Notes: generated by a model from the letters alone, not told the origin. Positions 18,549 to 27,360 are shown, counted from the stretch's first letter. The stretch: DNA of 64,000 nt from Flavobacterium macacae (GCF_003865365.1 NZ_RQVR01000008.1:84124-148123), one strand, 5' to 3'. Numbers and translations: made by a program.

Positions 18549-18932
18549 TTGAAAATTATGGATTTGGTGCTAATATACAGCATTCACTAGAGAAATGAAA
18601 GGTTTGGAATGTAAAGTTTTCAAGACAATATTGACAAAATAAGGGATGAATTATGCGTTCTGAATTTTGAGTTTTCCCAATTTGCCGTCCACTAAAAACT
18701 GTAAACTGCCAACTCTTTTTAGTGCCCAATCCCGCTTTTCGGTACAAGATTTCAACTAAAAAACCTTTTTTTGCAAGGCCTGAAAAGAGCTTCCTTTGGT
18801 CGCATTTTCAGTCCGGCAAAAAATAGGCTTTCCATTAAAATGCTTTCCCCTGCAATCTGGGGCAGTGATGCAGTTTATGTCTAATAGAAATTTAAAAAAA
18901 CATCATGAAAATCTGCAAAATGCGTGTTTAAT
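18549..18932. other. 384-base gap holding repeat family 2, copy 2
   Basis: Between parE and the TIGR02117 gene. It holds the inverted family 2 repeat at 18722-18866 and low-complexity flavobacterial spacer sequence. A 63-codon minus frame at 18556-18747 runs through the repeat and is not credible as a gene. Confidence 0.6.
18722..18866 (-). ncRNA. Structured repeat family 2, copy 2 (Flavo-1-like candidate)
   Basis: Read on the minus strand it runs GCCCCAGATTGCAGGGG, then CCTATTTTTTGC, GCGACCAAAGGAAGCTC and GAAAAGCGGGATT, in the same order and spacing as the copy at 12200-12346. Like that copy it lies between two genes of its own strand. Identity as Flavo-1 rests on memory of the motif. Confidence 0.6.
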
Positions 18933-19616
18933 TTATTTATAATGACGAAAGATTCCGGTATCCGTCGGACTCCAAAACGCTGCTTTTTGGTCGGCACTTT
19001 TTAAGGCGTTATTTGCCCAAGTATTGCAGGTATAAAACAAGCTGTATTTTCTGTGGGCTTCATAAAAGCTATCGTTTTGCCCGTAAGTTGTGGCATTTAT
19101 CAAAATCGTATTGCCCTCAGCATCGACCTGAAAACTATCCTCGATGTACGCAATCAGCTTTTGATATTCCTCTTTGCTGATATTGATTTTGATGCAATCT
19201 TCGTTTTCTTTTATTTGCTTGTAAAAAGTCGCGTGCATTGCTGAAGTTCCTAAATAAAATGCAGCGTTAAAAGCGGTGCTGAATTTTAAATCAGACCATT
19301 CTGGCGTGTTCAGATAAAATCCTTTATCGCCCCAACCTAATCCCACAAATTGCATGGTGGAATCTTTTGAAGAAATGTGATTAAACTTCAATTTCTGGCT
19401 CCAATCTTTATATTCGGTCTTTATCGGAACGACAATATCCGTATGGACACCGTTGCTTTTTATATAAATCGCCACATCTTCTTTGACATCTTTATCATGA
19501 GAATTAACCGAAATTAGCGGTAAAACCAAGGCACAAATAATGTACAAGACAAAAAATGCCAAAACTCCCAAAAGGAATTTCAGCACTATTCTGAGTATTC
19601 GTCTCAACGGTTTCAA
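18933..19616 (-). CDS. TIGR02117-family protein (DUF2459)
   Basis: 227 residues with one N-terminal membrane helix (about 10-38) and a periplasmic domain with motifs SNGVHTDIVVPI, GWGDKGFYLNTPEW and YNTCNTWAN-like FYTCNTWANNALKSA. The Cys/His pattern suggests a papain-like fold, but activity is unproven. The start is TTG, and the last base of that codon with the next overlaps the TGA of the FMN reductase (TTGA), so translation is probably coupled. Last gene of a three-gene operon. Confidence 0.8.
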   Translation of the reverse strand: MKPLRRILRIVLKFLLGVLAFFVLYIICALVLPLISVNSHDKDVKEDVAIYIKSNGVHTDIVVPIKTEYKDWSQKLKFNHISSKDSTMQFVGLGWGDKGFYLNTPEWSDLKFSTAFNAAFYLGTSAMHATFYKQIKENEDCIKINISKEEYQKLIAYIEDSFQVDAEGNTILINATTYGQNDSFYEAHRKYSLFYTCNTWANNALKSADQKAAFWSPTDTGIFRHYK

Positions 19617-20140
19617 ATTGAAAAATTAGCTACGATTTCCCTCAATTGATTGTCAAATTCTTCGTTTGAGATCTGGCCTTTTTCAATGTCGAAATTTTCA
19701 TTAAAGGAAGGCAAGAAAAAAGTTTCCTTAATGTTTCCACCATATTTTGGCAAGCTGATTTTTGCTGCTTCAATTGCATTTCTTCCGCCACCCCTGCCTG
19801 GCGAAGTTGCCGTTAAAAGCATTGGTTTTTCTTGAAAAACAACTTTATCTTGGCGCGAAGCCCAATCGTAAATATTTTTAAAAGCTGCGGTTAATCCGGC
19901 GTTATGTTCTGCTAATGAAAGCACTAAAATATCAGCCGAAGCTAATTTCTCTAAAAATTTTTTAGCCAATTCTGGCTTGCCTAATTCGGCTTCTTTATCC
20001 ACGCTGAAAAGCGGTAATTCATAATCGTTTAAATCTAAAATTTCCACATCAGCCTTTTTAAATAAACTGGCCGTGTAAATTGCTAATTTCTTGTTGATTG
20101 AATTTTTGCTCGAACTTCCTGCAAAAGCGATTATTCTCAT
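19613..20140 (-). CDS. NADPH-dependent FMN reductase-family protein
   Basis: 175 residues with a flavodoxin-like fold. The phosphate-binding loop is AGSSSKNSINKKLA (about 6-19), and later motifs LSLAEHNAGLTAAFKNIYDW and LLTATSPGRGGGRNA fit FMN-dependent NAD(P)H quinone or azo reductases. Cytoplasmic. It begins two bases after the BrkB gene ends, in the same operon. Confidence 0.85.
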   Translation of the reverse strand: MRIIAFAGSSSKNSINKKLAIYTASLFKKADVEILDLNDYELPLFSVDKEAELGKPELAKKFLEKLASADILVLSLAEHNAGLTAAFKNIYDWASRQDKVVFQEKPMLLTATSPGRGGGRNAIEAAKISLPKYGGNIKETFFLPSFNENFDIEKGQISNEEFDNQLREIVANFSI

Positions 20141-20142
20141 AT

Positions 20143-21087
20143 TTATTCTGGTTTAGTCGTTTCTTTTTTCTCTGGCTCCACGATTTCAAAAACTTCTTTT
20201 TGAATTTCAACTGAATATTCATTCGGACTGATGCTTCCGCCAAAAGCCTTGGCATATACCTTTGTAAATTCGGCACCAAAATACAGAATTATGGCCGAAT
20301 AATACACCCAAAGCAAAATTATAATTACCGAACCCGCAGCGCCATAAACCGTGGCCACATCAGAACTTCCTAAATAAAACCCGATGGCAAATTTACCGAT
20401 CATAAATAAAATTGCGGTGCTTGAAGCACCGATAAAAGCATCTTTCCACTTGATATTTCCGTCTGGCAAGGTCCTGAAAATGATGGCAAAAAGCAATGTG
20501 ATTATAAAAAATACGATTAAAATATTTAAAATATAAAACAGGTAAACAGTGCTTTCAGGAAAATATAATTTCAATCTGGCGCTCAGCACATCCATCAGCG
20601 AATTGACCAGCAAACTGACAATCAACAAAAATCCCACGGAAGCGATCATTGAAAACGACATCAGCCTGTTTTGGATGAATTTTTTGATTCCCTTGTCGGG
20701 TTTTGCGCGAAGTCCCCAGATAAAATTGATGGAACTTTGAATTTCGGCAAAAACTCCAGACGCCCCAATCAGCAGCATTATTCCTCCGAAAACAGTGGCA
20801 AAAACATTACTGTCTGACAGCTCTACATTTTTAATCGCATTTTGGATTTGTACCGCCGCATCGTTTCCGACCAAACCGTTTATCTGTCCGTATAATTGTC
20901 CCGTCACAGCGTCTTTTCCAAAGAAAAATCCACAAAGCGTGATGATAATAATCATCAGCGGCGGCAACGCAAAAATGGTATAGTAAGACAATGACGCACT
21001 TAATTTAATAGCGTTGTCTTCCAAGAATTCATTGAATGTGGTTTTGAGCAGGTACCAGGTTTTTGAGATAATTCCTTTGGTTTTCAC
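20143..21087 (-). CDS. YihY/BrkB-family inner-membrane protein
   Basis: 314 residues with about six membrane helices. Typical motifs are SLSYYTIFALPPLMIIII (about 31-48), a central GLRAKPDKGIKKFIQNRLMSF and the C-terminal helix SVIIILLWVYYSAIILYFGAEFTKVYA. The start codon is GTG, with no ATG nearby. The family was once called ribonuclease BN, but that is not its activity. Function unknown. First gene of the operon. Confidence 0.88.
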   Translation of the reverse strand: MKTKGIISKTWYLLKTTFNEFLEDNAIKLSASLSYYTIFALPPLMIIIITLCGFFFGKDAVTGQLYGQINGLVGNDAAVQIQNAIKNVELSDSNVFATVFGGIMLLIGASGVFAEIQSSINFIWGLRAKPDKGIKKFIQNRLMSFSMIASVGFLLIVSLLVNSLMDVLSARLKLYFPESTVYLFYILNILIVFFIITLLFAIIFRTLPDGNIKWKDAFIGASSTAILFMIGKFAIGFYLGSSDVATVYGAAGSVIIILLWVYYSAIILYFGAEFTKVYAKAFGGSISPNEYSVEIQKEVFEIVEPEKKETTKPE

Positions 21088-21205
21088 GATGATTTTGGTT
21101 TTGGTTTACTCAAATATAACTTATTCTGATAAAATTTTGAATTGGTTTAGGGGATTTTTAACGTTGGGTTTTGGTCAATTGTTTATGGGTACTGGATATA
21201 CGTTC

Positions 21206-21324
21206 GCGTGAGGGATTGGCGCGGCATCCTTTTTTTGTTCTTTTTTTAAGAACAAAAAAAGATAGAGCAGAAAGCCCGACGGCAAGGAAAATGCCGTCCG
21301 GCTTTTTTCTTGCCGTCACGCCCA
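21206..21324 (-). repeat. Structured interspersed repeat, family 1, copy 2
   Basis: Read on the minus strand: GGGCGTGACGGCAAG, a GC-rich hairpin, GTCGGGCTTTCTGCTC, a T/A hairpin around TTTTTTTGTTCTT, then GGATGCCGCGCCAATCCCTCACGC-type end (GCGTGA pairs with TCACGC). Same block order as 9785-9949 but more compact. It lies 3' of the 21329 lipoprotein gene and upstream of the BrkB gene, both on the minus strand. Confidence 0.75.
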
Positions 21325-21328
21325 GAAA

Positions 21329-21973
21329 TTAAAGCTTTTGATATAAAAACTCATGACTTAAGTTAGAATGTAGAAATTTTTTAAACTCTTTTCTGGAAGG
21401 TTTCAACAGATAATATGAAGAGTCAATCATTATAGATTTAATTGACATAATTGAATCTAAAGAATTCAAATCTTCAACCGAAAGGTACTTAAATTTCAAA
21501 GATTTTTTCTTAAGAGAAATAATATTTACTTGCCAAAGATTATCAAATTTTGAATTCAAAATCAAATCTCTACTAATTTGTTTTACTTTTTGAGTAGCAG
21601 AAATTTGAAAAATTGTGTCGCAATTCTTATTAGATAATTCAATAGAGTCGCCTATTTTCTTTGTTTCGAAAATTGCTTTTGTCTTTTTGTCAATTAATTT
21701 CCCATTGGACATTTCAAACTCATTTTTAATAGAATCCAATTCTGATTTATGAATCTTGAACTTACCAAAGTAATATTTTGTAATCAGGTTTTTATCGATT
21801 TGCAAGAAGACAGAATCAGCATCTTTATATAATCCCAAAAACTTTTGTGGAATTTCTTTTAATTCTGAATCATTTATTGGTTGCGGATTGTCAAAATATA
21901 AATCATTGCCAATGGCTTCTTCCTTGCAAGAAAACAGAAGCGAAACAAACAAAAGGAAAATAAGATTTTTCAT
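21329..21973 (-). CDS. Lipoprotein, unknown function
   Basis: 214 residues from the ATG at 21973; a TTG five codons upstream is less likely. Lipobox LLFSC (Cys16). The body is rich in Lys, Ser and Asp with short amphipathic strands and no known domain. Probably attached to the outer or inner membrane. It lies between a strong terminator (22015-22038) and a family 1 repeat, so it is transcribed alone. Confidence 0.65.
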   Translation of the reverse strand: MKNLIFLLFVSLLFSCKEEAIGNDLYFDNPQPINDSELKEIPQKFLGLYKDADSVFLQIDKNLITKYYFGKFKIHKSELDSIKNEFEMSNGKLIDKKTKAIFETKKIGDSIELSNKNCDTIFQISATQKVKQISRDLILNSKFDNLWQVNIISLKKKSLKFKYLSVEDLNSLDSIMSIKSIMIDSSYYLLKPSRKEFKKFLHSNLSHEFLYQKL

Positions 21974-22014
21974 CTGATTTTTTTTCAAGCAATATATTAA
22001 AACTTAAGCATAAA

Positions 22015-22038
22015 AAAAGCGGCATTAATGCCGCTTTT
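22015..22038. terminator. Perfect palindromic terminator of ychF
   Basis: AAAAGCGGCATT followed directly by its complement AATGCCGCTTTT, with flanking A and T runs, right after the ychF stop. Confidence 0.8.
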
Positions 22039-22057
22039 AATTATTAGTCTAAAAAGA

Positions 22058-23152
22058 TTAAACGTTGAACCTAAAATGCATCACGTCACCGTCTTTCACG
22101 ATATATTCTTTTCCTTCCACTTTAAATTTACCCGCTTCTTTAGCTTTTGCTTCAGAACCATAGTGCACGTAGTCTTCATAAGAAATCACTTCGGCACGGA
22201 TAAACCCTTTTTCAAAATCGGTATGGATCACACCTGCCGCTTGTGGCGCCGTGGAACCAATATTGATTGTCCAAGCGCGAACTTCTTTAACTCCGGCAGT
22301 GAAATAAGTCTGTTGTTTCAATAGTTTGTAAGCCGCACGGATCAAAACAGAAGCTCCCGGCTCAGTCAATCCCATATCTTCAAGAAAAACTTGGCGCTCT
22401 TCATAGCTTTCTAATTCGGTAATGTCAGCTTCTGCGCCAACAGAAAGAATGATTACTTCTGCATCTTCGTCTTTTACTAATTCACGAACTTGATCTACAT
22501 AAGCGTTCCCGTTTACAGCAGAATTTTCGTCAACATTACAAACATAAAGAACCGGTTTTGCCGTAATTAATTGAAAAGACTCCATTAATTCTTCTTCGTC
22601 ATTGTTTTGTGGCGTGATTGTACGAGCTGATTTTGCTTGCAACAATGCTTCTTTAACACGGTCTAAAAGTGCTTTTTCAGTCTGTGCTTCTTTGTTTCCT
22701 GTTTTTGCAGCGCGGTTTACTTTCTCCAAACGTTTTTCAACAGTTTCTAGATCTTTCAATTGCAATTCGATATCGATTGTTTCTTTGTCACGAATTGGGT
22801 TTACGTTTCCGTCAACGTGAACAATATTATCATTGTCAAAACAACGCAAAACGTGAATAATCGCATTACACTCGCGGATGTTTCCTAAGAATTGATTTCC
22901 CAGGCCTTCTCCTTTGCTCGCTCCTTTTACCAATCCTGCGATGTCAACAATATCAACGGTTGCCATTTGAACGCGTTCTGGTTTTACCAATTCTTCCAAT
23001 TTGTTGATTCTCGGGTCTGGAACGTTTACAACTCCAATATTTGGCTCAATTGTACAAAACGGAAAGTTCGCGCTTTGTGCTTTTGCATTTGATAAACAAT
23101 TGAACAATGTTGATTTTCCAACATTTGGCAACCCTACAATTCCTGCTTTCAT
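22058..23152 (-). CDS. ychF: Redox-regulated ATPase YchF (Obg-type P-loop protein)
   Basis: 364 residues. G1 loop GLPNVGKST (7-15), switch DIVDIAGLVKGASKGEGLGNQF, coiled helical insert (about 130-190) and a C-terminal TGS domain (about 280-364, ending VKDGDVMHFRFNV). YchF belongs to the Obg family but hydrolyses ATP, binds ribosomes and is linked to oxidative stress responses. The NxxE specificity motif reads CNVDENS. Has its own promoter. Confidence 0.95.
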   Translation of the reverse strand: MKAGIVGLPNVGKSTLFNCLSNAKAQSANFPFCTIEPNIGVVNVPDPRINKLEELVKPERVQMATVDIVDIAGLVKGASKGEGLGNQFLGNIRECNAIIHVLRCFDNDNIVHVDGNVNPIRDKETIDIELQLKDLETVEKRLEKVNRAAKTGNKEAQTEKALLDRVKEALLQAKSARTITPQNNDEEELMESFQLITAKPVLYVCNVDENSAVNGNAYVDQVRELVKDEDAEVIILSVGAEADITELESYEERQVFLEDMGLTEPGASVLIRAAYKLLKQQTYFTAGVKEVRAWTINIGSTAPQAAGVIHTDFEKGFIRAEVISYEDYVHYGSEAKAKEAGKFKVEGKEYIVKDGDVMHFRFNV

Positions 23153-23189
23153 TATGGTATAAGTATGATATTGATATTTTTACGGGTGC

Positions 23190-23197
23190 AAATATAC
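23190..23197 (-). promoter_or_regulatory. ychF promoter -7 box (TATATTTG)
   Basis: TATATTTG on the minus strand, 37 bases upstream of the ychF ATG. No good TTG at the ideal spacing. Confidence 0.5.
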
Positions 23198-23330
23198 ACT
23201 TTTTGAAATTGAATTTTAACTTAAATAAAAATGTAATTGCAATTGCTAAAAGAATAAAGAATTGTATACTAAAATCGATTATTTACAAATACTTTATGTT
23301 TTTATACTAATTAAATTAACATTTATGTCG

Positions 23331-23338
23331 TAAATTTG
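23331..23338 (+). promoter_or_regulatory. Promoter -7 box (TAAATTTG)
   Basis: TAAATTTG ends 31 bases before the ATG at 23370; it gives a short leader for the secreted hypothetical protein. Confidence 0.5.
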
Positions 23339-23369
23339 TTAAAATAAAACACTCTAAATTAGAAGTACT

Positions 23370-23906
23370 ATGAAAACGATTTTAATAAGCTGCATGACTT
23401 TATTCGCTGCAATGAGCATTCAGGCACAAAACAAAAATGTCACCGATATCCAAAAGACAACGGTAACAACTGTTAAAGACTCTGACGGAGAGAAAAAAAT
23501 ATTAAAAACGCAAGAAGTCCAAGAAGTTCAAAATATTGAGTTTCAAGATGCTGATTCAAACGCGTTGAACAAAGATATGAAACAGTCGCCAGTACAGGTG
23601 ATATCAAAAACTACGGTTACAAATCCTGATGGTTCGACACGTACTGTAGATGTGGACCGTTCTGCATACTATGATTACAACGGAAAAAATTATCAGTTAA
23701 AATTAGATCCTTCTGGATATGCTATTATTTCCCCAGATAATAAAAAAGTAGGTGTTTTGAGAGCTACTTCAACAAACAGTTACATTTATAGAGGAAAAAA
23801 CGCTACTTCCATTGGTTATTTTGACACTAAAGGAAACTTGGTTGTAGAAACGTATGATGACAAATCTGATAAAGTTAGCGTTGAAACCTATACCAGAGCA
23901 AAATAA
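23370..23906 (+). CDS. Secreted hypothetical protein
   Basis: 178 residues with a signal peptide (MKTILISCMTLFAAMSIQAQ). The mature part is hydrophilic and repetitive in style: TTVTTVKDSDGEKK, TTVTNPDGSTRTVDVD and short beta-hairpin units (DYNGKNYQLKLDPSGYAIIS, YFDTKGNLVVETYDDK). The Cys in the signal is too early and too badly placed for a lipobox. Likely periplasmic or surface protein; no family recognised. Ends at a clear terminator. Confidence 0.65.
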   Translation: MKTILISCMTLFAAMSIQAQNKNVTDIQKTTVTTVKDSDGEKKILKTQEVQEVQNIEFQDADSNALNKDMKQSPVQVISKTTVTNPDGSTRTVDVDRSAYYDYNGKNYQLKLDPSGYAIISPDNKKVGVLRATSTNSYIYRGKNATSIGYFDTKGNLVVETYDDKSDKVSVETYTRAK

Positions 23907-23916
23907 TAATTTGAAA

Positions 23917-24340
23917 TTACTTTTTCAATACAAGAAAAATCCTGAATTTACGTTCAGGATTTTTTATGACAAAAATTTTAAAAAATCCATAAATTATGAT
24001 GTAAATTAATAGTAAAGCAAGAAGTTCTTCCCTTTTAACCCAAAAGAAAAATAAGGAATATATTCTAACTTTGTTACTATCTATTTTATCTTCAATAATT
24101 TTGATAGGATCTCCAACCGAAAAATTAGAGCATAAAACTCGACGTCCATCCCAAGCTTTAATTGTATCATTTTTGATATTATATTCAAATAACGGTATGA
24201 ATCGTTTTCCATATGCATAACCCTGCTTTTACTGACACCTTGCCATAACACTTTCTATGCTATGACTTTTCCATTATAAATATTATATCCACTTAATTCA
24301 TTACGCTTCAATAAAAAAAATAAAACCAACAAAACAATTA
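23917..24340 (-). pseudogene. Decayed small membrane protein gene (DUF3592-like)
   Basis: On the minus strand a stop-free frame of about 100 codons (24226 to 23917) has no start codon. It reads ...GYAYGKRFIPLFEYNIKND, then VGDPIKIIEDKIDSNKVRIYS and a hydrophobic helix LLALLLIYIIIYGFF. Upstream in another frame (24340 to 24240) are a helix-like stretch and KRNELSGYNIYNGKVIA followed by TAG. Together they look like one helix-domain-helix protein broken by a stop and a frameshift. The DUF3592 likeness is by layout only. Confidence 0.55.
23935..23964. terminator. Hairpin terminator after 23370-23906
   Basis: AAAAATCCTGAA and TTCAGGATTTTT pair over 12 bases around TTTACG, 28 bases past the stop codon. 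Confidence 0.8.
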
Positions 24341-24362
24341 TAATTATTTGGTTGGTTTTATT
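24319..24362. terminator. Ferredoxin gene terminator
   Basis: AATAAAACCAAC (24319-24330) and GTTGGTTTTATT (24351-24362) form a 12-bp stem with T runs, 13 bases after the ferredoxin stop. Confidence 0.75.
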
Positions 24363-24375
24363 TTTAAAAAAAACA

Positions 24376-24726
24376 TTATTCACCGTGCAAAAATGCCTGT
24401 CGATTTAGCAACGTTTCTTCGCTTTCGACATGATCATCATCAGGAACACAGCAATCCACCGGACAAACTGCCGCGCATTGCGGTTCTTCATGGAAACCTT
24501 TACATTCGGTACATTTTCCGGGAACGATGTAATAAATGTCGTCAGAAATTGGCGTTTGCGCATCATTCGCATCTACTTCTTCACCACTTGGTAAAATTAT
24601 TTTACCGCTTAATTTTGTTCCGTCTTTATATCTCCAGTCGTCCGCACCTTCATAAATTGCGGTGTTTGGACATTCTGGTTCGCAAGCACCACAATTGATG
24701 CATTCGTCTGTTATTATGATTGCCAT
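24376..24726 (-). CDS. 2x[4Fe-4S] ferredoxin
   Basis: 116 residues. Two Cys clusters are visible: [16 protein letters not shown] (about 10-25) and [22 protein letters not shown] (about 71-93). The insertion between the second and third Cys of cluster two is typical of the Alvin/YfhL-type ferredoxins found across Bacteroidota. Electron carrier in the cytoplasm. It is divergent from the acyl-CoA reductase, with facing promoters, which suggests it might feed electrons to related metabolism, but the partner is unknown. Confidence 0.88.
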   Translation of the reverse strand: MAIIITDECINCGACEPECPNTAIYEGADDWRYKDGTKLSGKIILPSGEEVDANDAQTPISDDIYYIVPGKCTECKGFHEEPQCAAVCPVDCCVPDDDHVESEETLLNRQAFLHGE

Positions 24727-24796
24727 TTATCTAATTATGAGTTATGAATTATAAGATATGAGCTAGCAAACATTTAAAGTTTCGCCTTAACCCTTT

Positions 24797-24860
24797 TTGA
24801 CTTACAACTATTATAGCTTATTTTTGTTGCAAAATTACATCCAAAACAATTCATAAGCAA
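24797..24860. promoter_or_regulatory. Overlapping divergent promoters for ferredoxin and acyl-CoA reductase
   Basis: Plus strand: TTG 24797-24799, then TATTTTTG 24819-24826 (spacer 19). Minus strand: TTG 24858-24860, then TAATTTTG 24830-24837 (spacer 20). The two -7 boxes face each other only three bases apart, so the two polymerases cannot bind together. Confidence 0.7.
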
Positions 24861-24866
24861 ATCAAT

Positions 24867-25925
24867 ATGACTTTAGAACATAAAAAAAATATTTTCGTTG
24901 AACTTGGGAAATTCCTAAGCCAATTTTCTGAAAATGAAAGCACTAGAAACGAAAACGTTTTATATAACGATTTGTTTTTCAATGATTTTTTAGATTTAAT
25001 ACTGCTTTCGCAATCGCATAACGGTTGGTACACGCCTGAACAAGTATATTTTGCGGTAAATTCTTGGGCTGAAGCGTTAACCGAAGAAAATTTAAATCAA
25101 TGGCTTTCTGCGTATGATTTAAAAGAAATTGAACCAAAAACCGTTGGATTGATTTTAGCCGGAAACATTCCGTTAGTGGGATTTCACGACTTTTTATCCG
25201 TTTTAATTTCCGGGCATAAAGTTTTGGTCAAGACCTCTTCAAACGACCAACATTTGCTTCCTTTCTTAGCAAAATATATGATTGCGTTCGAGCCAGAATT
25301 AGCTAATTACATCACTTTCGTGGAAGGAAAATTAGAAAACTTTGATGCTGTAATTGCCACCGGAAGCAATAATACCGCACGTTATTTTGAATATTATTTT
25401 AAAGACAAACCTTCAATTATTCGCAAAAATAGAAATTCAGTTGCAGTTTTAACAGGAAAAGAATCTCCTGAGGATTTTCATAAATTAGGTGAAGATATTT
25501 TCAGGTATTTTGGATTGGGCTGTAGAAATGTTTCCAAATTATTTGTTCCAAAGGATTATATATTTGATCCGTTCTTCGAAGGCATTTTCGGCCATCAAGA
25601 CGTGATCCATTATGAAAAATACGCTAATAATTATGATTACAACAAGGCGGTTTTCTTGATGAGCAATTTTAAATTGTTAGACAACGGATTTCTTACCATT
25701 AAAGAAGATTCCAGTTATTCCTCTCCTATTTCAAGTGTTTTCTATGAATTTTATAAAGATCTAAACGATTTAAAAAAGCGCTTGGAAACTGAAAAAGACC
25801 AGATACAGTGCATCGTTTCTAACGGAACTATTGAAAACAGCATTCCGTTTGGAAAAACGCAAAAGCCTGAACTTTGGGATTATGCAGATAATGTGGATAC
25901 TATAAAATTCTTACAATCAATTTAA
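24867..25925 (+). CDS. Acyl-CoA reductase (LuxC-like)
   Basis: 352 residues with an aldehyde-dehydrogenase-like fold: VGLILAGNIPLVGFHDFLSVLISGHK region (about 93-118), AVIATGSNNTARYFEYYF (about 161-178) and the catalytic Cys219 in GLGCRNVSK. It should reduce an acyl-CoA or acyl phosphate to the aldehyde with NADPH. Widespread in flavobacteria, upstream of serC as here, but its substrate in non-luminous bacteria is not established. Confidence 0.8.
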   Translation: MTLEHKKNIFVELGKFLSQFSENESTRNENVLYNDLFFNDFLDLILLSQSHNGWYTPEQVYFAVNSWAEALTEENLNQWLSAYDLKEIEPKTVGLILAGNIPLVGFHDFLSVLISGHKVLVKTSSNDQHLLPFLAKYMIAFEPELANYITFVEGKLENFDAVIATGSNNTARYFEYYFKDKPSIIRKNRNSVAVLTGKESPEDFHKLGEDIFRYFGLGCRNVSKLFVPKDYIFDPFFEGIFGHQDVIHYEKYANNYDYNKAVFLMSNFKLLDNGFLTIKEDSSYSSPISSVFYEFYKDLNDLKKRLETEKDQIQCIVSNGTIENSIPFGKTQKPELWDYADNVDTIKFLQSI

Positions 25926-26173
25926 GGAATTGTACCAGATTAACAGCTTATTTATATCTTAATCTGCGGTTTTTTTAGCTTATGCTAAATGTATTCTTAA
26001 GAAAACCGTATGATTTATAATACATATCTTCTAATCTGCATTTAAAAACAGTTCAACTACAACGTTTTCGTTAATAACCTTATCAAATTATTACCTAATC
26101 GTAAACAAATGTTTTTATGTAATTTCTGAAATTTGCATTTCAAATTTTAGGCAACACATTCTAAACACACACA
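25926..26173. other. 248-base gap before serC
   Basis: AT-rich spacer with a weak inverted repeat followed by a T run (AATCTGCGGTTTTTTT) that may end the acyl-CoA reductase transcript. No convincing TAnnTTTG box before serC, no ORF. Confidence 0.4.
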
Positions 26174-27247
26174 ATGAAAAAACACAATTACAGTGCGGGT
26201 CCTTGCATTTTACCACAAGAAGTTTTCGAAAAAGCATCTCAAGCAGTTTTAAATTTCAATAACTCCGGGTTATCGATTTTAGAAATTTCACACAGAAGCA
26301 AAGATTTCGTGGCGGTTATGGAGGAAGCAAGAACTTTAGCATTGGAACTTTTAGGCCTTGAAAACAAAGGCTACCAAGCTTTATTTCTGCAAGGTGGCGC
26401 CAGTATGGAGTTTTTGAGAATTCCTTTTAATTTGCTAAAAGAAAATGGAAAAGCATCTTATTTAGATTCAGGAACTTGGGCTTCGGGAGCAATCAAGGAA
26501 GCAAAAGCTTTTGGAGAAACGGTGGTTGTGGCTTCGTCAAAAGAAGAAAATTACAATCATATTCCGAAAAACTTTGAGATTCCAACTGATGCTGATTATT
26601 TTCACTGTACTTCTAACAATACCATTTTCGGAACGCAAATAAAATCCCTCCCAGAAACGAATGTTCCTGTGGTTTGCGATATGAGTTCTGATATTTTTTC
26701 ACGCCAATTGGATTTTTCAAAATTTGACTTGATTTATGCAGGAGCTCAAAAAAACATGGGTCCGGCTGGAGTTACATTGGTGGTTGTAAAAGAAGAACTT
26801 CTTGGCAAAACAGGAAGAGCCATTCCAAGTATTTTGGATTATGAAAAACACATCAAGGCAGAAAGCATGTACAATACGCCTCCGGTATTTGCAGTTTATA
26901 CTTCGCTTTTGACAATGCAATGGTTGAAAAATTTAGGTGGAATTTCGGCTATTGAAAAAATAAATAACACCAAAGCGGAACTATTATATGCTGAAATCGA
27001 TAGAAATCCATTGTTTAAAGGAAGTGCTTCTATAGAAGATCGTTCGAACATGAATGCTACCTTTTTATTAAACGATGCATCTCATGCAGAAACGTTTGAC
27101 AAAATGTGGAAAGAAGCAGGAATTTCTGGTTTGCCAGGACACCGTTCTGTTGGCGGTTACAGGGCTTCGATGTACAATGCATTGCCATTAGAAAGCGTTC
27201 AGGTTTTGGTGGATGTGATGAAAGAATTGGAAGTTACGATTTCTTAG
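26174..27247 (+). CDS. serC: Phosphoserine aminotransferase
   Basis: 357 residues, full length for class V SerC. It converts 3-phosphohydroxypyruvate and glutamate to phosphoserine. Motifs: SAGPCILPQEV at the N-terminus, LQGGASMEF (about 72-80) for phosphate binding and the PLP-binding Lys193 in IYAGAQKNMGPAG. The C-terminus has GLPGHRSVGGYRASMYNA. serA follows 113 bases downstream, giving the first two committed steps of serine synthesis in adjacent genes. Confidence 0.95.
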   Translation: MKKHNYSAGPCILPQEVFEKASQAVLNFNNSGLSILEISHRSKDFVAVMEEARTLALELLGLENKGYQALFLQGGASMEFLRIPFNLLKENGKASYLDSGTWASGAIKEAKAFGETVVVASSKEENYNHIPKNFEIPTDADYFHCTSNNTIFGTQIKSLPETNVPVVCDMSSDIFSRQLDFSKFDLIYAGAQKNMGPAGVTLVVVKEELLGKTGRAIPSILDYEKHIKAESMYNTPPVFAVYTSLLTMQWLKNLGGISAIEKINNTKAELLYAEIDRNPLFKGSASIEDRSNMNATFLLNDASHAETFDKMWKEAGISGLPGHRSVGGYRASMYNALPLESVQVLVDVMKELEVTIS

Positions 27248-27360
27248 ATTTTTAGACTACCAGAATTTTATCAATAGCTTGAAATTAATTTAAAAAATAA
27301 TAAACAAGTATCGATTGGAATTTTTAAATGTCCAATCTTTAAAATTTTAAATACAAAAAC

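Noticed and set aside
18556..18747. 63-codon minus ORF upstream of parE
   Set aside because: Made of repeat and spacer sequence; no ribosome site or conserved pattern.
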